From: Clostridium sp. KNHs205
GTDB taxonomy: Bacteria; Bacillota; Clostridia; Lachnospirales; Lachnospiraceae
Reading direction: 5' to 3'
Assembly: GCF_000702945.1 (NCBI RefSeq)
Contig: NZ_JNLE01000003.1
Span: 1,039,501 to 1,103,500 of the forward strand
DNA: 64,000 nucleotides
The notes below the pieces were generated by a model. It was given only the letters and a program-made list of their open reading frames with translations, was not told the DNA's origin and did not search any database. Every line of letters starts with the position of its first letter. Positions within the stretch are counted from its first letter, which is position 1. Both the position numbers and the translations under genes were made by a program. Below are positions 9,459-18,857 of the stretch, piece by piece.

Positions 9459-10218
9459 TAATCAGAATTAACTTATAACTGATTTGTTACAATTGTAAAC
9501 TTATACGGATTTGACACATTACAATGATTTAAGTTGTATGTTAGAATGTGGAGTCTTAATAAGCAAATGTGGCATAAAGAAGAGGTGATTCTTTTTTAGA
9601 AACACTGACAATATGCGCCACAGTATCTGTAGGAGTAAAGAGCTGAGATGATAAGTCTTGGCTCTTTTTTTGTGGGGTATCTGATCGGTCAAAAATAAAA
9701 TACTTAGCCCCATTGTCAAACCTCTTTCATTGTATGGTATGAACTCAAAAATTAAATGCCATTTTTCGCTCCATTTTCTGGGCACACAGGATTTTAATGG
9801 CGTTTCTTGTACAGTGCCTACAGTGCTACTGCTCCCTAAATCGCTTTAAAATCACTTGCGAATTGTGGGCGGGTTTTTGCTTAAATCTGTTCTTTAATCA
9901 TAGTATGTTTTGCTAAAGTACAAGAACAGCTAAGTATCTATCATGACGATTGACAAGGCTCTTTTTTATGTCTAGATATCAGAAATTAAATTATTTTGAT
10001 ACATTTTACTTTAAGATGAAAATTTACTATAATAGAAAACAGTATGGTTCAAGGAATATAGTTGGAAATATTAGATATTAACGCTAAAATAGGTGAATTA
10101 CTCTTATATTTAAATCCGAAATTTACCTGGCTCATTAGAAGTAAGACTGTTATAATTGTAAAATAAATAATGCAGTTAACTATTTTACATAGAATCAGCT
10201 GAGAAAGGAGGAGCATTT
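9459..10218. other. Long intergenic stretch with decayed-looking sequence
   Basis: About 760 bases without a convincing gene. AAAGAGC (9638-9644) and GCTCTTT (9661-9667), followed by T residues, could be a terminator on the plus strand. On the minus strand about 100 codons are open over 9519-9836, but there is no good ribosome binding site and no recognised domain. The base composition becomes more GC-rich near 9770-9880, unlike the flanks, which may mark a remnant of a mobile element. Nothing is assigned. Confidence 0.35.
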
Positions 10219-10266
10219 ATGAAGAATAATAAGCAAAGAATACCAGGGAGGGTTTCGCCTCTTTAA
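10219..10266 (+). CDS. Possible 15-residue leader peptide
   Basis: A tiny frame, MKNNKQRIPGRVSPL, with a strong AAAGGAGGAG 6-8 bases before its ATG, ends 16 bases before the acetyltransferase start. It may be a translated leader or simply carry ribosomes into the next gene by coupling. No regulatory codon pattern is evident. Confidence 0.3.
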   Translation: MKNNKQRIPGRVSPL

Positions 10267-10282
10267 AAAGGATGGATAATAA

Positions 10283-10732
10283 ATGAGACTTGTAGATATA
10301 ACGAAAGAAAACTGGGAAGAAGTAATCCTGCTTACTTCAAACGAAGATGGCAGCCATACCATTGGCGAAAAATATGTGGCTTCTAATGCATACTCCATCG
10401 TACAGTCGATATATGAAAAGGGCTGGGTAACCAAAGCAATTGAGGCTGAGGGGAACCTTATAGGTTTTGCCATGTATGGCTTGTGCGAAGAAGAGAATAT
10501 CTATGAGATATGCAGGCTGATGCTTGACAGAAGGTATCAGGGAAAAGGCTATGGCAAGCAGACCCTGGCATTAATTCTTGAAGATATGAAAAAGCAATTC
10601 CAATGTAAGGAAATTTATTTATCTGTTGCATTGGATAATATAATGGCAAAGGGTTTATATGAAAAAGCAGGTTTTGTTACTACCGGAGAAGTGGTAGATG
10701 ACGAAGAAGTGTATAAATTGAATATTATTTAG
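10283..10732 (+). CDS. GNAT family N-acetyltransferase (spermidine acetyltransferase-like)
   Basis: A 149-residue acetyl-CoA-dependent acetyltransferase. The fold is complete: the beta4 strand LIGFAMYGLCEEENIYEICRL, the acetyl-CoA loop RRYQGKGYGKQTL (motif A) and the C-terminal NIMAKGLYEKAGFVTTGE. The beginning MRLVDITKENWEEVILLTS resembles the BltD/PaiA-like polyamine acetyltransferases of Bacillus, so a polyamine or small amine is the most likely substrate, but this cannot be settled from sequence. It appears to be a single-gene transcription unit with a hairpin after it. Confidence 0.8.
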   Translation: MRLVDITKENWEEVILLTSNEDGSHTIGEKYVASNAYSIVQSIYEKGWVTKAIEAEGNLIGFAMYGLCEEENIYEICRLMLDRRYQGKGYGKQTLALILEDMKKQFQCKEIYLSVALDNIMAKGLYEKAGFVTTGEVVDDEEVYKLNII

Positions 10733-10743
10733 TGTTTACATGT

Positions 10744-10806
10744 TAAATCCCAAGGTTCTATACTCTGTCGAATACATTCTTCGGTAAGGTAAATCCTTGG
10801 GATTTA
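10744..10806 (+). terminator. Inverted repeat after the acetyltransferase gene
   Basis: TAAATCCCAAGG (10744-10755) and CCTTGGGATTTA (10795-10806) are perfect 12-base complements separated by 39 bases. The long loop and lack of a T-run make it a weak terminator candidate, though its position is right. Confidence 0.5.
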
Positions 10807-11184
10807 TTATGTATTTTACGGTTGCTTTTAGTTCAAGGTTAAAAATTCATAGTTATTAATCGAAAATCAAGAGCAGGAAATAGTGCCCTCATTCTGGAAA
10901 ATGCTTTTACAAGGCAATAGAGCAACAGATAACGTAGATTCAGTATATGACTTTAAATTATTTGAAAGTTTATTATATTATAGAAAATGCTAAAGCTAGA
11001 GAAAAAGCTAGAGATAAAATTCAATAAAATAATTGAGCTGAGTCAAAAAATTTATGAATTTGACCAGAAAGTAGGTTTAATTTATTTTTGCCAGAGTCAC
11101 TTACCATCACGTTATTCCAGAAAAAGGTTGTAATATATGAAAATTACAGCTATATTTGAGATAGGATATGACAATATAGTTAAA

Positions 11185-11264
11185 ATTAAGGCCTGAGATT
11201 AAAGCCTGAGATTAAAGCCTAAAATTAAGGCCTAAAAATAAATCCTTAAAATTAAAACTTTAAA
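11185..11264 (+). repeat. Six degenerate 13-14-bp tandem repeats
   Basis: Units read ATTAAGGCCTGAG, ATTAAAGCCTGAG, ATTAAAGCCTAAA, ATTAAGGCCTAAA, AATAAATCCTTAAA and ATTAAAACTTTAAA. They lie 90-170 bases before the response regulator start, decaying toward the 3' end. The rest of 10807-11351 shows no credible gene; a 48-codon frame at 10988 is too short and has no motif. Confidence 0.7.
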
Positions 11265-11351
11265 ATATAGTGATGTTTCAAAGGATGAAAAATAGTTCCA
11301 GGTCAAATTATATAGAAGCGTTTACTGAACAACTCAACAAAGGACATAGGC

Positions 11352-12092
11352 ATGAATTACAATAATAATTCAGATTTACTACAACCTAATATTCCAACCA
11401 GGAACCGGATATTAATCCTTGAGGACGAAGACAGTGTTAACAGAAGTATTGCCTTCCTGTTGGAAAAGGAAGGATATCAGGTATATTCCTGTTTTTCACT
11501 TGGAGAAGCCAGGCGGTTATTTCAGAAAGTAAAGCCTCAGCTTATTGTTTGTGATATTACCCTGCCAGATGGCAACGGACTAATGTTCATCCGTGAAGTC
11601 CGAAAAGTAAGCCAGGCACATATCATATGTCTTACAGCAATGGACAGAGAAGCGGACCAGGTCATAGGATATGAAGCCGGTGCAGATGACTATGTGACAA
11701 AACCCTTCAGTCTGTCTGTACTAACTATGAAGGTGGCAGCTTATTTTCGAAAACAGAGTCCGGTAAATTCAGATGTAATAGAGTCTGGCAGAATAAAATT
11801 TTCTATATCTGATATGCGTGTTCAAATAGAAGGTAATTCTATCGATCTTACAAAAAATGAATGGAAGCTGCTTCGATTATTCTTAGAGCACCCAAAGCAG
11901 ATTTTGTCCAAGAACCAGATATTAGAGCAGCTTTTTGATATGGATGGCAATTTTGCGGATGAGAATACAGTGGCAGTCAATATAAGGAGACTCAGAGAGA
12001 AGATAGAACCAGACAGTGCCAAACCTGAGTATATTAAAAATATAAGAGGAATGGGATATTTATGGAATCAGGAATGCAGAAGAAATATATAA
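11352..12092 (+). CDS. OmpR-family response regulator
   Basis: A 246-residue DNA-binding response regulator. The receiver domain has the acidic pair in ILILEDED, the phosphoacceptor Asp68 (LIVCDITLPDGNG), the Thr of ICLTA and the Lys of DDYVTKPF. The C-terminal winged helix (residues ~145-240) ends NIRRLREKIEPDSAKPEYIKNIRGMGYLW, typical of OmpR/PhoB. The first ~18 residues, before RILILEDE, are an unusual extension. It overlaps the kinase gene by 31 bases and probably controls the ABC transporter downstream. Confidence 0.92.
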   Translation: MNYNNNSDLLQPNIPTRNRILILEDEDSVNRSIAFLLEKEGYQVYSCFSLGEARRLFQKVKPQLIVCDITLPDGNGLMFIREVRKVSQAHIICLTAMDREADQVIGYEAGADDYVTKPFSLSVLTMKVAAYFRKQSPVNSDVIESGRIKFSISDMRVQIEGNSIDLTKNEWKLLRLFLEHPKQILSKNQILEQLFDMDGNFADENTVAVNIRRLREKIEPDSAKPEYIKNIRGMGYLWNQECRRNI

Positions 12093-13336
12093 CAGCCGCG
12101 GTGCTCCTGTTTTTTTTGATACTTTTGGCAGTGGCAGGTTTATCCTGGGGAGAATATCAGAATTACAGGGAGAAGATTCAGATAATCAGCAGCATTGCAG
12201 CGGAGAACCCAGAAAATACCGATTTTTTAAGGCTTGCTTCTGAACTGCTAAAAGGACAGAAAATAAGCAATGAAAGTATAGGCGAGGATATTCTGAAAGA
12301 ATATGGATACTTCAGCGGCATTGATAATGTCTACAGCCAGGAACTAAAGGATAAACTGATAACAATCGGCGTATGTTCTTTGTGCTTTTATTGTACTGTT
12401 CTTGTTATATTAATCTGGTTATGGAGGAACAACCGAAAGCTGGTAAAGAGTGAGCTTAACAGCCTCGAAGGACTGCTTGTCGATTACAGTAAGGGGGATT
12501 ATAGAATCACAGACTATGAGGCGCTTAGCGAAAAGGAAGCTGCTATTAAAAGAATTTTAATCCAACTGGAATCCTTGGGGAATTATTTTAAAATGAAGGA
12601 AGAACTTATTAACAGGGAAAAAAATGAAACCAAGACCCTGGTAACAGATATCTCCCACCAGCTTAAAACTCCGGTGGCAGCTTTGAAAGCCTGTTTTGAT
12701 ATACTAAGAAGAGAAGATATCAGCCTTGAAGAGAGACAGGAGTTCTTACACCGTTCCGGTGCCATGTTAGCAGGGCTTGAAAATCTTCTGGCAGCATTAA
12801 TCAATATTTCAAGGTTAGAAACCGGTTTGATTGAGATAAAGATTGCGGAAGCAAATATCTTTAATACCCTGCTGGAGGCAGTTAATCGTGTGTACCAGAA
12901 GGCGGAAGCAAAGCAGATAGAAATTGCCATGGAGGCAGCGGAAGAACTGCAGAGCCTTATTATACCCCACGATGCTGGCTGGATGTGTGAAGCTGTGGTA
13001 AATCTTCTGGATAACGGGATAAAATATAGTGAAGCGGGCAGTTGTATAACCATAACGATGGCAAAGCGGGTCTCTTTCTTACGAATAGAGATCTCCGATG
13101 AAGGAATTGGAATACCAAAAGAAGAATATCATGAGATATTTAAACGCTTTTACCGTGGAAACTCACGTGAGGTTAAGAGCCAGAACGGTTCAGGGGTGGG
13201 GCTTTACCTGACCAGGGAGATAATAACCAGACAAAGGGGAATCGTAACGGTTAGCTCCGGTAAAGGAAATGGAAGTAAAGGAAGCTGTTTTATTATACAA
13301 CTACCATATATAAGTGAAAGTCTTACAGAATTGTAA
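12062..13336 (+). CDS. Sensor histidine kinase
   Basis: A 424-residue membrane kinase partnered with the preceding regulator. TM1 is at ~10-28, a short ~70-residue extracytoplasmic sensor follows, and TM2 is at ~100-121. The dimerisation/phosphoacceptor site is His199 in DISHQLKTPVAALKA. The ATPase domain has the N box NLLDNGIKYS and the G1 box ISDEGIGIPKEEYHEIFKRFYRG. Translation is coupled to the regulator by the 31-base overlap; an alternative start is the ATG at 12074. Location ahead of a MacB/FtsX-type exporter suggests it senses an envelope-active peptide or antibiotic. Confidence 0.92.
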   Translation: MESGMQKKYITAAVLLFFLILLAVAGLSWGEYQNYREKIQIISSIAAENPENTDFLRLASELLKGQKISNESIGEDILKEYGYFSGIDNVYSQELKDKLITIGVCSLCFYCTVLVILIWLWRNNRKLVKSELNSLEGLLVDYSKGDYRITDYEALSEKEAAIKRILIQLESLGNYFKMKEELINREKNETKTLVTDISHQLKTPVAALKACFDILRREDISLEERQEFLHRSGAMLAGLENLLAALINISRLETGLIEIKIAEANIFNTLLEAVNRVYQKAEAKQIEIAMEAAEELQSLIIPHDAGWMCEAVVNLLDNGIKYSEAGSCITITMAKRVSFLRIEISDEGIGIPKEEYHEIFKRFYRGNSREVKSQNGSGVGLYLTREIITRQRGIVTVSSGKGNGSKGSCFIIQLPYISESLTEL

Positions 13337-13342
13337 GACTTT
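13317..13342 (+). terminator. Terminator overlapping the kinase stop codon
   Basis: AAGTCTTAC and GTAAGACTT pair around AGAATT, followed by a run of six T residues. The stop codon TAA sits in the 3' arm, so the kinase mRNA ends directly at its coding end. The 13343-13616 stretch then holds the separate promoter region of the ABC genes. Confidence 0.85.
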
Positions 13343-13616
13343 TTTCATGTTCTGTAATGGAATGGAAAGGGAAGGCTGTTATAGTTAGGAATATAGTATA
13401 ATTCAATGATTAAGTATAAACTTTGTTGTGGCAGCACAGTAATAATATCAGTTATGACAGTAAGATACCTAAGATTCCATTATATAACTACTTTGACTGG
13501 TAATCTTACAGGCAGAGGCTATTGCTGAAATATATAATATAACATAGTATTGATTCAGGTAGGTTCATATGGAATGTAAAGGCTCTAAGGTAAAAATGAG
13601 AAAGGGGTTATTATAA

Positions 13617-14288
13617 ATGAATACGGTCTTGGAAAGTAAAGATTTATGTAAGTATTACGGTAAGGGAGAAAATGTGGTAAAAGCAGTTCACAATGCTTCC
13701 ATTGCCATAAAGCAGGGAGAGTTTGTAACTATATTAGGAAAGTCAGGTTCAGGAAAGAGTACCCTGTTACATATGCTTGGGGGACTCGACACACCCACAA
13801 GGGGGAAAGTTTTAATAAACGGTAAGGATATCTTTGGTTTGAAAGAGGAGGAACTTACTGTTTTCAGAAGAAGAAAGATTGGATTTGTTTTTCAGGCCTA
13901 TAATCTGATCTCTTCCATTAACATTTGGGAAAACGTCGTCTTGCCCATAGGACTCGACAACAGACAGTTTGATAAAGAGTTTATAAAGGATATTATAGCT
14001 ACACTGGGTATTGACAGTAAGATTCACAACCTGCCCTATACCCTGTCCGGAGGACAGCAGCAGAGAGTGGCTATAGCCAGGGCATTGTCAGTAAAACCTG
14101 ACATCATTTTAGCAGATGAACCTACAGGGAATCTTGACTCCAGAACAGGGGAGGAAGTCATAGGCCTGCTGAAAATGTCTGCCGTAAAATATGGTCAGAC
14201 CCTGGTTATGATAACTCATGATGAGGAAATCGCTCAAATCGCCGATCGCATACTGGTCATGGAGGACGGAGGTATCAGGGAAAGATGA
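13617..14288 (+). CDS. ABC transporter ATP-binding protein, MacB/BceA type
   Basis: A 223-residue ATPase of the group that pairs with FtsX-like permeases in antimicrobial peptide transport. Walker A is LGKSGSGKST, the Q-loop is VFQAYNLISSINIWENV, the signature is LSGGQQQRVAIARAL and Walker B is IILADEPTGNLD, with the H-loop ITHDEE. AGAAAGGGG precedes the ATG. It overlaps the permease gene by 4 bases (ATGA), so the two are translationally coupled. Regulation by the upstream two-component system is inferred from position. Confidence 0.92.
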   Translation: MNTVLESKDLCKYYGKGENVVKAVHNASIAIKQGEFVTILGKSGSGKSTLLHMLGGLDTPTRGKVLINGKDIFGLKEEELTVFRRRKIGFVFQAYNLISSINIWENVVLPIGLDNRQFDKEFIKDIIATLGIDSKIHNLPYTLSGGQQQRVAIARALSVKPDIILADEPTGNLDSRTGEEVIGLLKMSAVKYGQTLVMITHDEEIAQIADRILVMEDGGIRER

Positions 14289-16732
14289 GCACCTTAACCA
14301 ATATAGCAATTAACAACAACAGAAGAAATAAAACCCGAAGTATCCTGATAATAATTTCAGTATTTCTTACGACGCTTCTTCTTACGGTTATCCTTACCTG
14401 GGGTTATGGTATAGTCAAATCCAATCGGGTAAATGCAGTGAACTTATATGGAAGCTACTATGGCGTATTCAGAGGTTTGTCCTATGAACAAACAGAAGAT
14501 ATGAGACTTCGAAATGAGTTTGCCGAAATTGGATTGATGTCATATGCGGGTGTAATTGAAAACAAGGATAAACTAAGCCTGTTTTTTGCAGATGAAACAG
14601 CAAGAAATCTTACCAATATGGACCGGCAGTTAGAAGAAGGTACCTATCCTCTTCAAGAAACGGATATAACTGCCAAGCCGGAATTCTTTCGAAAGCTTGG
14701 GATTACAGAACCCAGGGTAGGCGAGGTTATTCAGGTATCTTTCCGGCCGGATCTGAATAGTAAATATGAAAAGAAGAACTTTCGAATCAGCGGTTTAATG
14801 AAAGAAAGCAATACAGACATCAATAACAGCACTATGACTGCTTTTATCTCACAAGGTTTCTTTGAAGCAGCAATCTCTAAGAGTAACCGGCAGTTTCACG
14901 CGTATTTCGCATTGAATAAATCCATGAAATTAAATTATGATACCGCAAAAGCTAAAATAGAGGAACTAGGGGCTGAATATGGATTGAAGGAAGAGTATAT
15001 AATGCCAAATGTCTATTTCCTTATAGCTGCATTGGACCCTGGAACGGAAACCATATGGGGAGTGACTTTTCTTGGATTTATTGTCATTCTTTTCTCCATT
15101 GTAGTCATCTATAATATTTATCAGGTTGGGTTGGTACAAAAACTTCAGGAATATGGTAAATTAAAAGCTTTGGGAGCTACGAAAAAACAGCTGAAAGAAA
15201 TTGTTATCCGAGAAGGAATGCTCTTAGGAGCCATTGGAGTTCCCTTAGGCTTAGGTTTTGGATATTTGGTGTCTGTTATTTTCTTTGATTTATTGATGAA
15301 ACAGGGAAATGCCGTAAGGGGTGATGTGGAAATGACAAAAGTTTCAATCTTTTCACTTCCGCTATTGCTGCTGGTAGCAATACTTGCATTGACAACGGTC
15401 TGGCTTGCTCTAAGAAAACCTATAAGAACCGTTTCCGTTCTTTCGCCCATAGAAGCTATCGTTTATCAGGAAAGTAAGGGAAAGGATAAAGGTCTCCGAA
15501 AAGGAAGGAGCTCTATTCACCTGATTGGTATTACCCTGGCGGGTCTAAAGGGAAGTCTTAAGAATAATATATCAACTATCTGCACAATGGGACTTTCCTG
15601 TGTTCTTTTTGTGGGAATTGCAGGTCTTGCGGGAAATATAAACGATGAATACAATGCCAGAAAAGAGGTAGAGTATGGTAGGTTTTATCTCAGCCTGGAT
15701 TACTCCTTAAATGACAAAGCATATCCAGAGAATAATCTGGATAGAATCCTTAAGAATAATCCACTTAATAGTGAATTAATAGAAAGAATCAAAGCCATAT
15801 CTGGTGTCACGGAGGTAAAGGTAAGAAAGCTTCTCGCTGTTCATAAAGAAAAGGGAAACAGCGAAGAAGAAAGCATGGCAGATGTAATGGTATTAAACAA
15901 AGAAGACTTTACAAGGTTCAGCAAATACAGCACCACTACCGGTGACTTCAACTATGACAAAGCTTCTTTAGAAAACCTCATATATTATGGCTGGGCTAAT
16001 TTTATGGAGGATTATGGTTATTATGTGGGGCAGGATATATCAATGGAAATTGCCGAAGGTAGCTCTGGTGAGAAGAGTGGCAGGCATATCTTTCACCTTG
16101 CCGGTTCTTTCTCAAACATGGATACGGATTGGGTCATTACTGAAGATACTTATGAAAAACTGAAGGTTTCAGGGGAAACTAACGGGTACCTCTGGATTGA
16201 CTGTGATAAGAAAGCGGAAGGAAATGTGAAAGAGGAGCTTGAAAAACTCCTGGAAAATACAGACAAGATTACTTTAACTTCTTATGCCAAGGAATTAAAA
16301 GCATCACAGATTGCTACCGAAATGATAAAATTTATGGCTTACACATTTCTGGGAGTCATGGGCCTTATAGGCTTTTTAAATATGGCGAATACTATCATTA
16401 CCCGTATTATTACAAGGCGGCAGGAACTTGGTATCTTACAGGCAGTGGGCATGACAAACCGTCAGCTTAACAAGATGCTCCAAATGGAAGGGCTGCTATT
16501 TACGGCAGGAACAGTATTTATAGCATTAGCGGTTGGTACGCCGGCCGGTTATCTGTTATTTCGCTATGGAAAAGAAAATTCCTGGTTTGGATTATATGAA
16601 TATCATTTTCCCGTGATGGAAATGGGATTAATGGTTGCTGCCATAGCTGTTCTGCAGATCACATTATCCTATCTGTTAAGCAGAAATCTCAAAAAAGCTT
16701 CACTGGTGGAGCGGATAAGATACCAGGAATAA
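14285..16732 (+). CDS. FtsX-like ABC transporter permease
   Basis: An 815-residue permease with two FtsX domains. TM1 is at ~20-40; the first FtsX domain lies at ~260-380 with the motif KLQEYGKLKALGATKKQLKEI; a TM segment follows near 425-445; the second FtsX domain at ~690-800 has RRQELGILQAVGMTNRQLNKML. Large extracytoplasmic loops lie at ~45-255 and ~450-680. The layout fits exporters or resistance transporters of the YknZ/MacB and Bce/Vra groups. Its size and two large loops differ from BceB, which carries a single one, as in the second module of this window. Confidence 0.9.
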   Translation: MSTLTNIAINNNRRNKTRSILIIISVFLTTLLLTVILTWGYGIVKSNRVNAVNLYGSYYGVFRGLSYEQTEDMRLRNEFAEIGLMSYAGVIENKDKLSLFFADETARNLTNMDRQLEEGTYPLQETDITAKPEFFRKLGITEPRVGEVIQVSFRPDLNSKYEKKNFRISGLMKESNTDINNSTMTAFISQGFFEAAISKSNRQFHAYFALNKSMKLNYDTAKAKIEELGAEYGLKEEYIMPNVYFLIAALDPGTETIWGVTFLGFIVILFSIVVIYNIYQVGLVQKLQEYGKLKALGATKKQLKEIVIREGMLLGAIGVPLGLGFGYLVSVIFFDLLMKQGNAVRGDVEMTKVSIFSLPLLLLVAILALTTVWLALRKPIRTVSVLSPIEAIVYQESKGKDKGLRKGRSSIHLIGITLAGLKGSLKNNISTICTMGLSCVLFVGIAGLAGNINDEYNARKEVEYGRFYLSLDYSLNDKAYPENNLDRILKNNPLNSELIERIKAISGVTEVKVRKLLAVHKEKGNSEEESMADVMVLNKEDFTRFSKYSTTTGDFNYDKASLENLIYYGWANFMEDYGYYVGQDISMEIAEGSSGEKSGRHIFHLAGSFSNMDTDWVITEDTYEKLKVSGETNGYLWIDCDKKAEGNVKEELEKLLENTDKITLTSYAKELKASQIATEMIKFMAYTFLGVMGLIGFLNMANTIITRIITRRQELGILQAVGMTNRQLNKMLQMEGLLFTAGTVFIALAVGTPAGYLLFRYGKENSWFGLYEYHFPVMEMGLMVAAIAVLQITLSYLLSRNLKKASLVERIRYQE

Positions 16733-16744
16733 AGAATTTTTGAT

Positions 16745-16773
16745 TTGACAACTGGAATTTACTGATTTATAAT
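16745..16773 (+). promoter_or_regulatory. Consensus promoter of the metG T-box transcript
   Basis: TTGACA at 16745-16750 and TATAAT at 16768-16773 are both perfect and separated by exactly 17 bases, placing the start of the T-box RNA near 16780. Confidence 0.9.
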
Positions 16774-16779
16774 AACCTA

Positions 16780-17098
16780 AATCTTACATCAAAAAAGGTT
16801 ATGAAAAGAAGAGTAAGAAACAAGGAGAACCACAGAGAATCCTCATTTGGTGAGAGGGGATGTTTAAGCTGTTTCTGAAAATGATCTTGGAACTGCGTAC
16901 CGACTGCATAAGAGTATTATTGCATAGGCTGCGACGGGTGCACCCGTTACCGTGCCGGGCTGTCGATATACCATTTTATATCCGCAGCTGACAAGGCCCT
17001 TATTGTGAAATATGGGTAAATTTGAGGTGGTATCGCGAAGCTTAACTATGGCTCTCGTCCTCGAAAATAATTTTTCGGGGGTGAGGGTCTTTTTTATT
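16780..17098 (+). promoter_or_regulatory. Methionine T-box riboswitch with terminator
   Basis: The leader ahead of metG has T-box features. The specifier loop reads CTGAAAATGATC, giving an AUG methionine codon at 16881-16883. The T-box sequence GAGGTGGTATCGCGA is at 17024-17038; its bulge UGGU would pair with the ACCA end of tRNA-Met. A terminator stem follows at 17050-17089 (GGCTCTCGTCC...), 18 bp with G-U pairs, then a T-run to 17098. Uncharged tRNA-Met should stabilise the antiterminator and turn metG on. Residual uncertainty concerns the exact stem I fold. Confidence 0.88.
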
Positions 17099-17258
17099 TG
17101 AAAAATACTAGTGAGTTATAAGAATTTGTAAGATAGGAACTCTAGTTTGTGAACCTACAAGTTAATAATTTTATAAAGAATTGTAGCATGTTAGTTGTAA
17201 TAAAGATACTGTTATATCTTTCGCGAGACAAATCAAATAAAAAAAGTGAGGTTGTAAT

Positions 17259-18857
17259 ATGAAACAGAAAATATTAATCGGAGGAGCCTGGCCTTACGCC
17301 AATGGTTCTCTCCATATCGGACATATAGCAGGATTACTTCCAGGAGATGTATTAGCAAGATATCATAGAGCTATTGGAAATGATGTATACTATGTGTCCG
17401 GCAGTGATTGCCACGGTACACCAGTTACGATCAGGGCAAATAAAGAGGGCAAGACACCGGGGGCTGTAAGCGAAGAGTATCATAAAGAATTTACAAAGTG
17501 TTTTACAAAGCTTGGTTTCTCCTATGATTATTATGGGAAAACAACACAGAAAGCCCACAAGGAATTTGTGAAAGACTTTCATAAAAAGCTTTATAACTCC
17601 AAGTATGTGTTTGAAAAAGCACTTCCCCAAAGTTATTGTAATCACTGCGGTGAATTCCTGCCTGACAGATATGTGGAAGGAACCTGCCCCTATTGTGGAG
17701 GTCTGGCAAGAGGTGATCAATGTGAGATCTGTGGTACTGTTCTGGACACGGAGCAGCTTCTTGAACCGAAGTGTCTTATTTGCGGGGATACACCTGTGCT
17801 AAGAGAAAGCAAACATCTGTATCTTGACCTTATAGGACTGCAAACAGAGTTACAAAGTTTAGTGGACAGTCATCCGGGTTGGAGAAAAAATGCAATTTCT
17901 TTAACAAATAGGTATCTGGCAGAAGGTCTTAAGGACAGGGCACTTACAAGGGATTTAAAATGGGGAATAGATGTTCCTTTTGACGGATATGAACAGAAGC
18001 GGATTTATATCTGGGCAGAAAATGTGCTGGGATACCTTTCAATGAGCAAAGAAGTTGCAGAAAAACGTGATGTGGATTTTAAGGAACTATGGGGAGAAGG
18101 AGCAAGGCATTATTATGTGCATGCCAAAGACAATATCCCCTTTCATACCCTTATCCTTCCGGCACTTCTGATTGCAGAAGGAGAAGGGTATCATCTGCCG
18201 GATGATATTATATCCAATGAATACCTGACGTTGGAGGGAACTAAAATCTCCACCAGCCGTAATCATGCTATCTGGGTAAAAGATATTTATGAGAGTTATA
18301 ATCCTGATGCCCTTCGATATTTTCTAATTGCAAATGGTCCGGAGAAGCGGGATACGGATTTTACCTTTCATGAATTTATAAAAAGCAATAATACCGAACT
18401 GGTAGGAGCATATGGTAACTTTGTAAACCGGACGCTTGTATTTTTGCATAAATACTTTGATAGTACTGTTACCAATGGGAGCCTGGACTTAGAGATTAAG
18501 ACCGCAATAGCGGACACTTATGATAAAGCCGGAGCACTTCTTGAGCGAGGATCCATAAAAGAAGCTCTTGAGAGTATTTTAGAACTTGTTAGAGGGTCTA
18601 ATAAGTTCTTTGATAGGAGAACCCCCTGGACTACCAGAACAACTGATATAAATAGCTGTGAAGATACTCTGTATAACTGTGTTCAGCTGATAGCAAATCT
18701 TGCGGTGCTATTTGCTCCCTTTCTGCCCTTTTCATCTGAAAAAGTATCGAAATGGCTGAAAATCAGTAAAGACTGGAAGCTTCAGGTGGTGCCTGCCGGA
18801 CTGAAACTTCCGGATAGCGATCTGCTATTTGAGAGAATAGAGAAAATTAATCATTGA
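17259..18857 (+). CDS. metG: Methionyl-tRNA synthetase
   Basis: Charges tRNA-Met with methionine. The class I signature HIGH is at residues 19-22 (ANGSLHIGHIAG). A zinc-knuckle insert follows at ~126-177 with four cysteine pairs (CNHCGE, CPYCGG, CEICGT, CLICGD). The second signature reads KISTS at residues 329-333 instead of KMSKS. The anticodon-binding helical domain occupies ~380-525. At 532 residues it lacks the C-terminal tRNA-binding (Trbp111-like) domain that many bacterial enzymes carry. It is preceded by the AUG-specific T-box leader. The KISTS variant and short form may mark a distinct subtype. Confidence 0.93.
   Translation: MKQKILIGGAWPYANGSLHIGHIAGLLPGDVLARYHRAIGNDVYYVSGSDCHGTPVTIRANKEGKTPGAVSEEYHKEFTKCFTKLGFSYDYYGKTTQKAHKEFVKDFHKKLYNSKYVFEKALPQSYCNHCGEFLPDRYVEGTCPYCGGLARGDQCEICGTVLDTEQLLEPKCLICGDTPVLRESKHLYLDLIGLQTELQSLVDSHPGWRKNAISLTNRYLAEGLKDRALTRDLKWGIDVPFDGYEQKRIYIWAENVLGYLSMSKEVAEKRDVDFKELWGEGARHYYVHAKDNIPFHTLILPALLIAEGEGYHLPDDIISNEYLTLEGTKISTSRNHAIWVKDIYESYNPDALRYFLIANGPEKRDTDFTFHEFIKSNNTELVGAYGNFVNRTLVFLHKYFDSTVTNGSLDLEIKTAIADTYDKAGALLERGSIKEALESILELVRGSNKFFDRRTPWTTRTTDINSCEDTLYNCVQLIANLAVLFAPFLPFSSEKVSKWLKISKDWKLQVVPAGLKLPDSDLLFERIEKINH

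Noticed and set aside
10988..11134. 48-codon frame MLKLEKKLEIKF...
   Set aside because: It has no ribosome binding site, no recognisable motif, and the sequence is AT-rich with Lys/Ile bias expected by chance.
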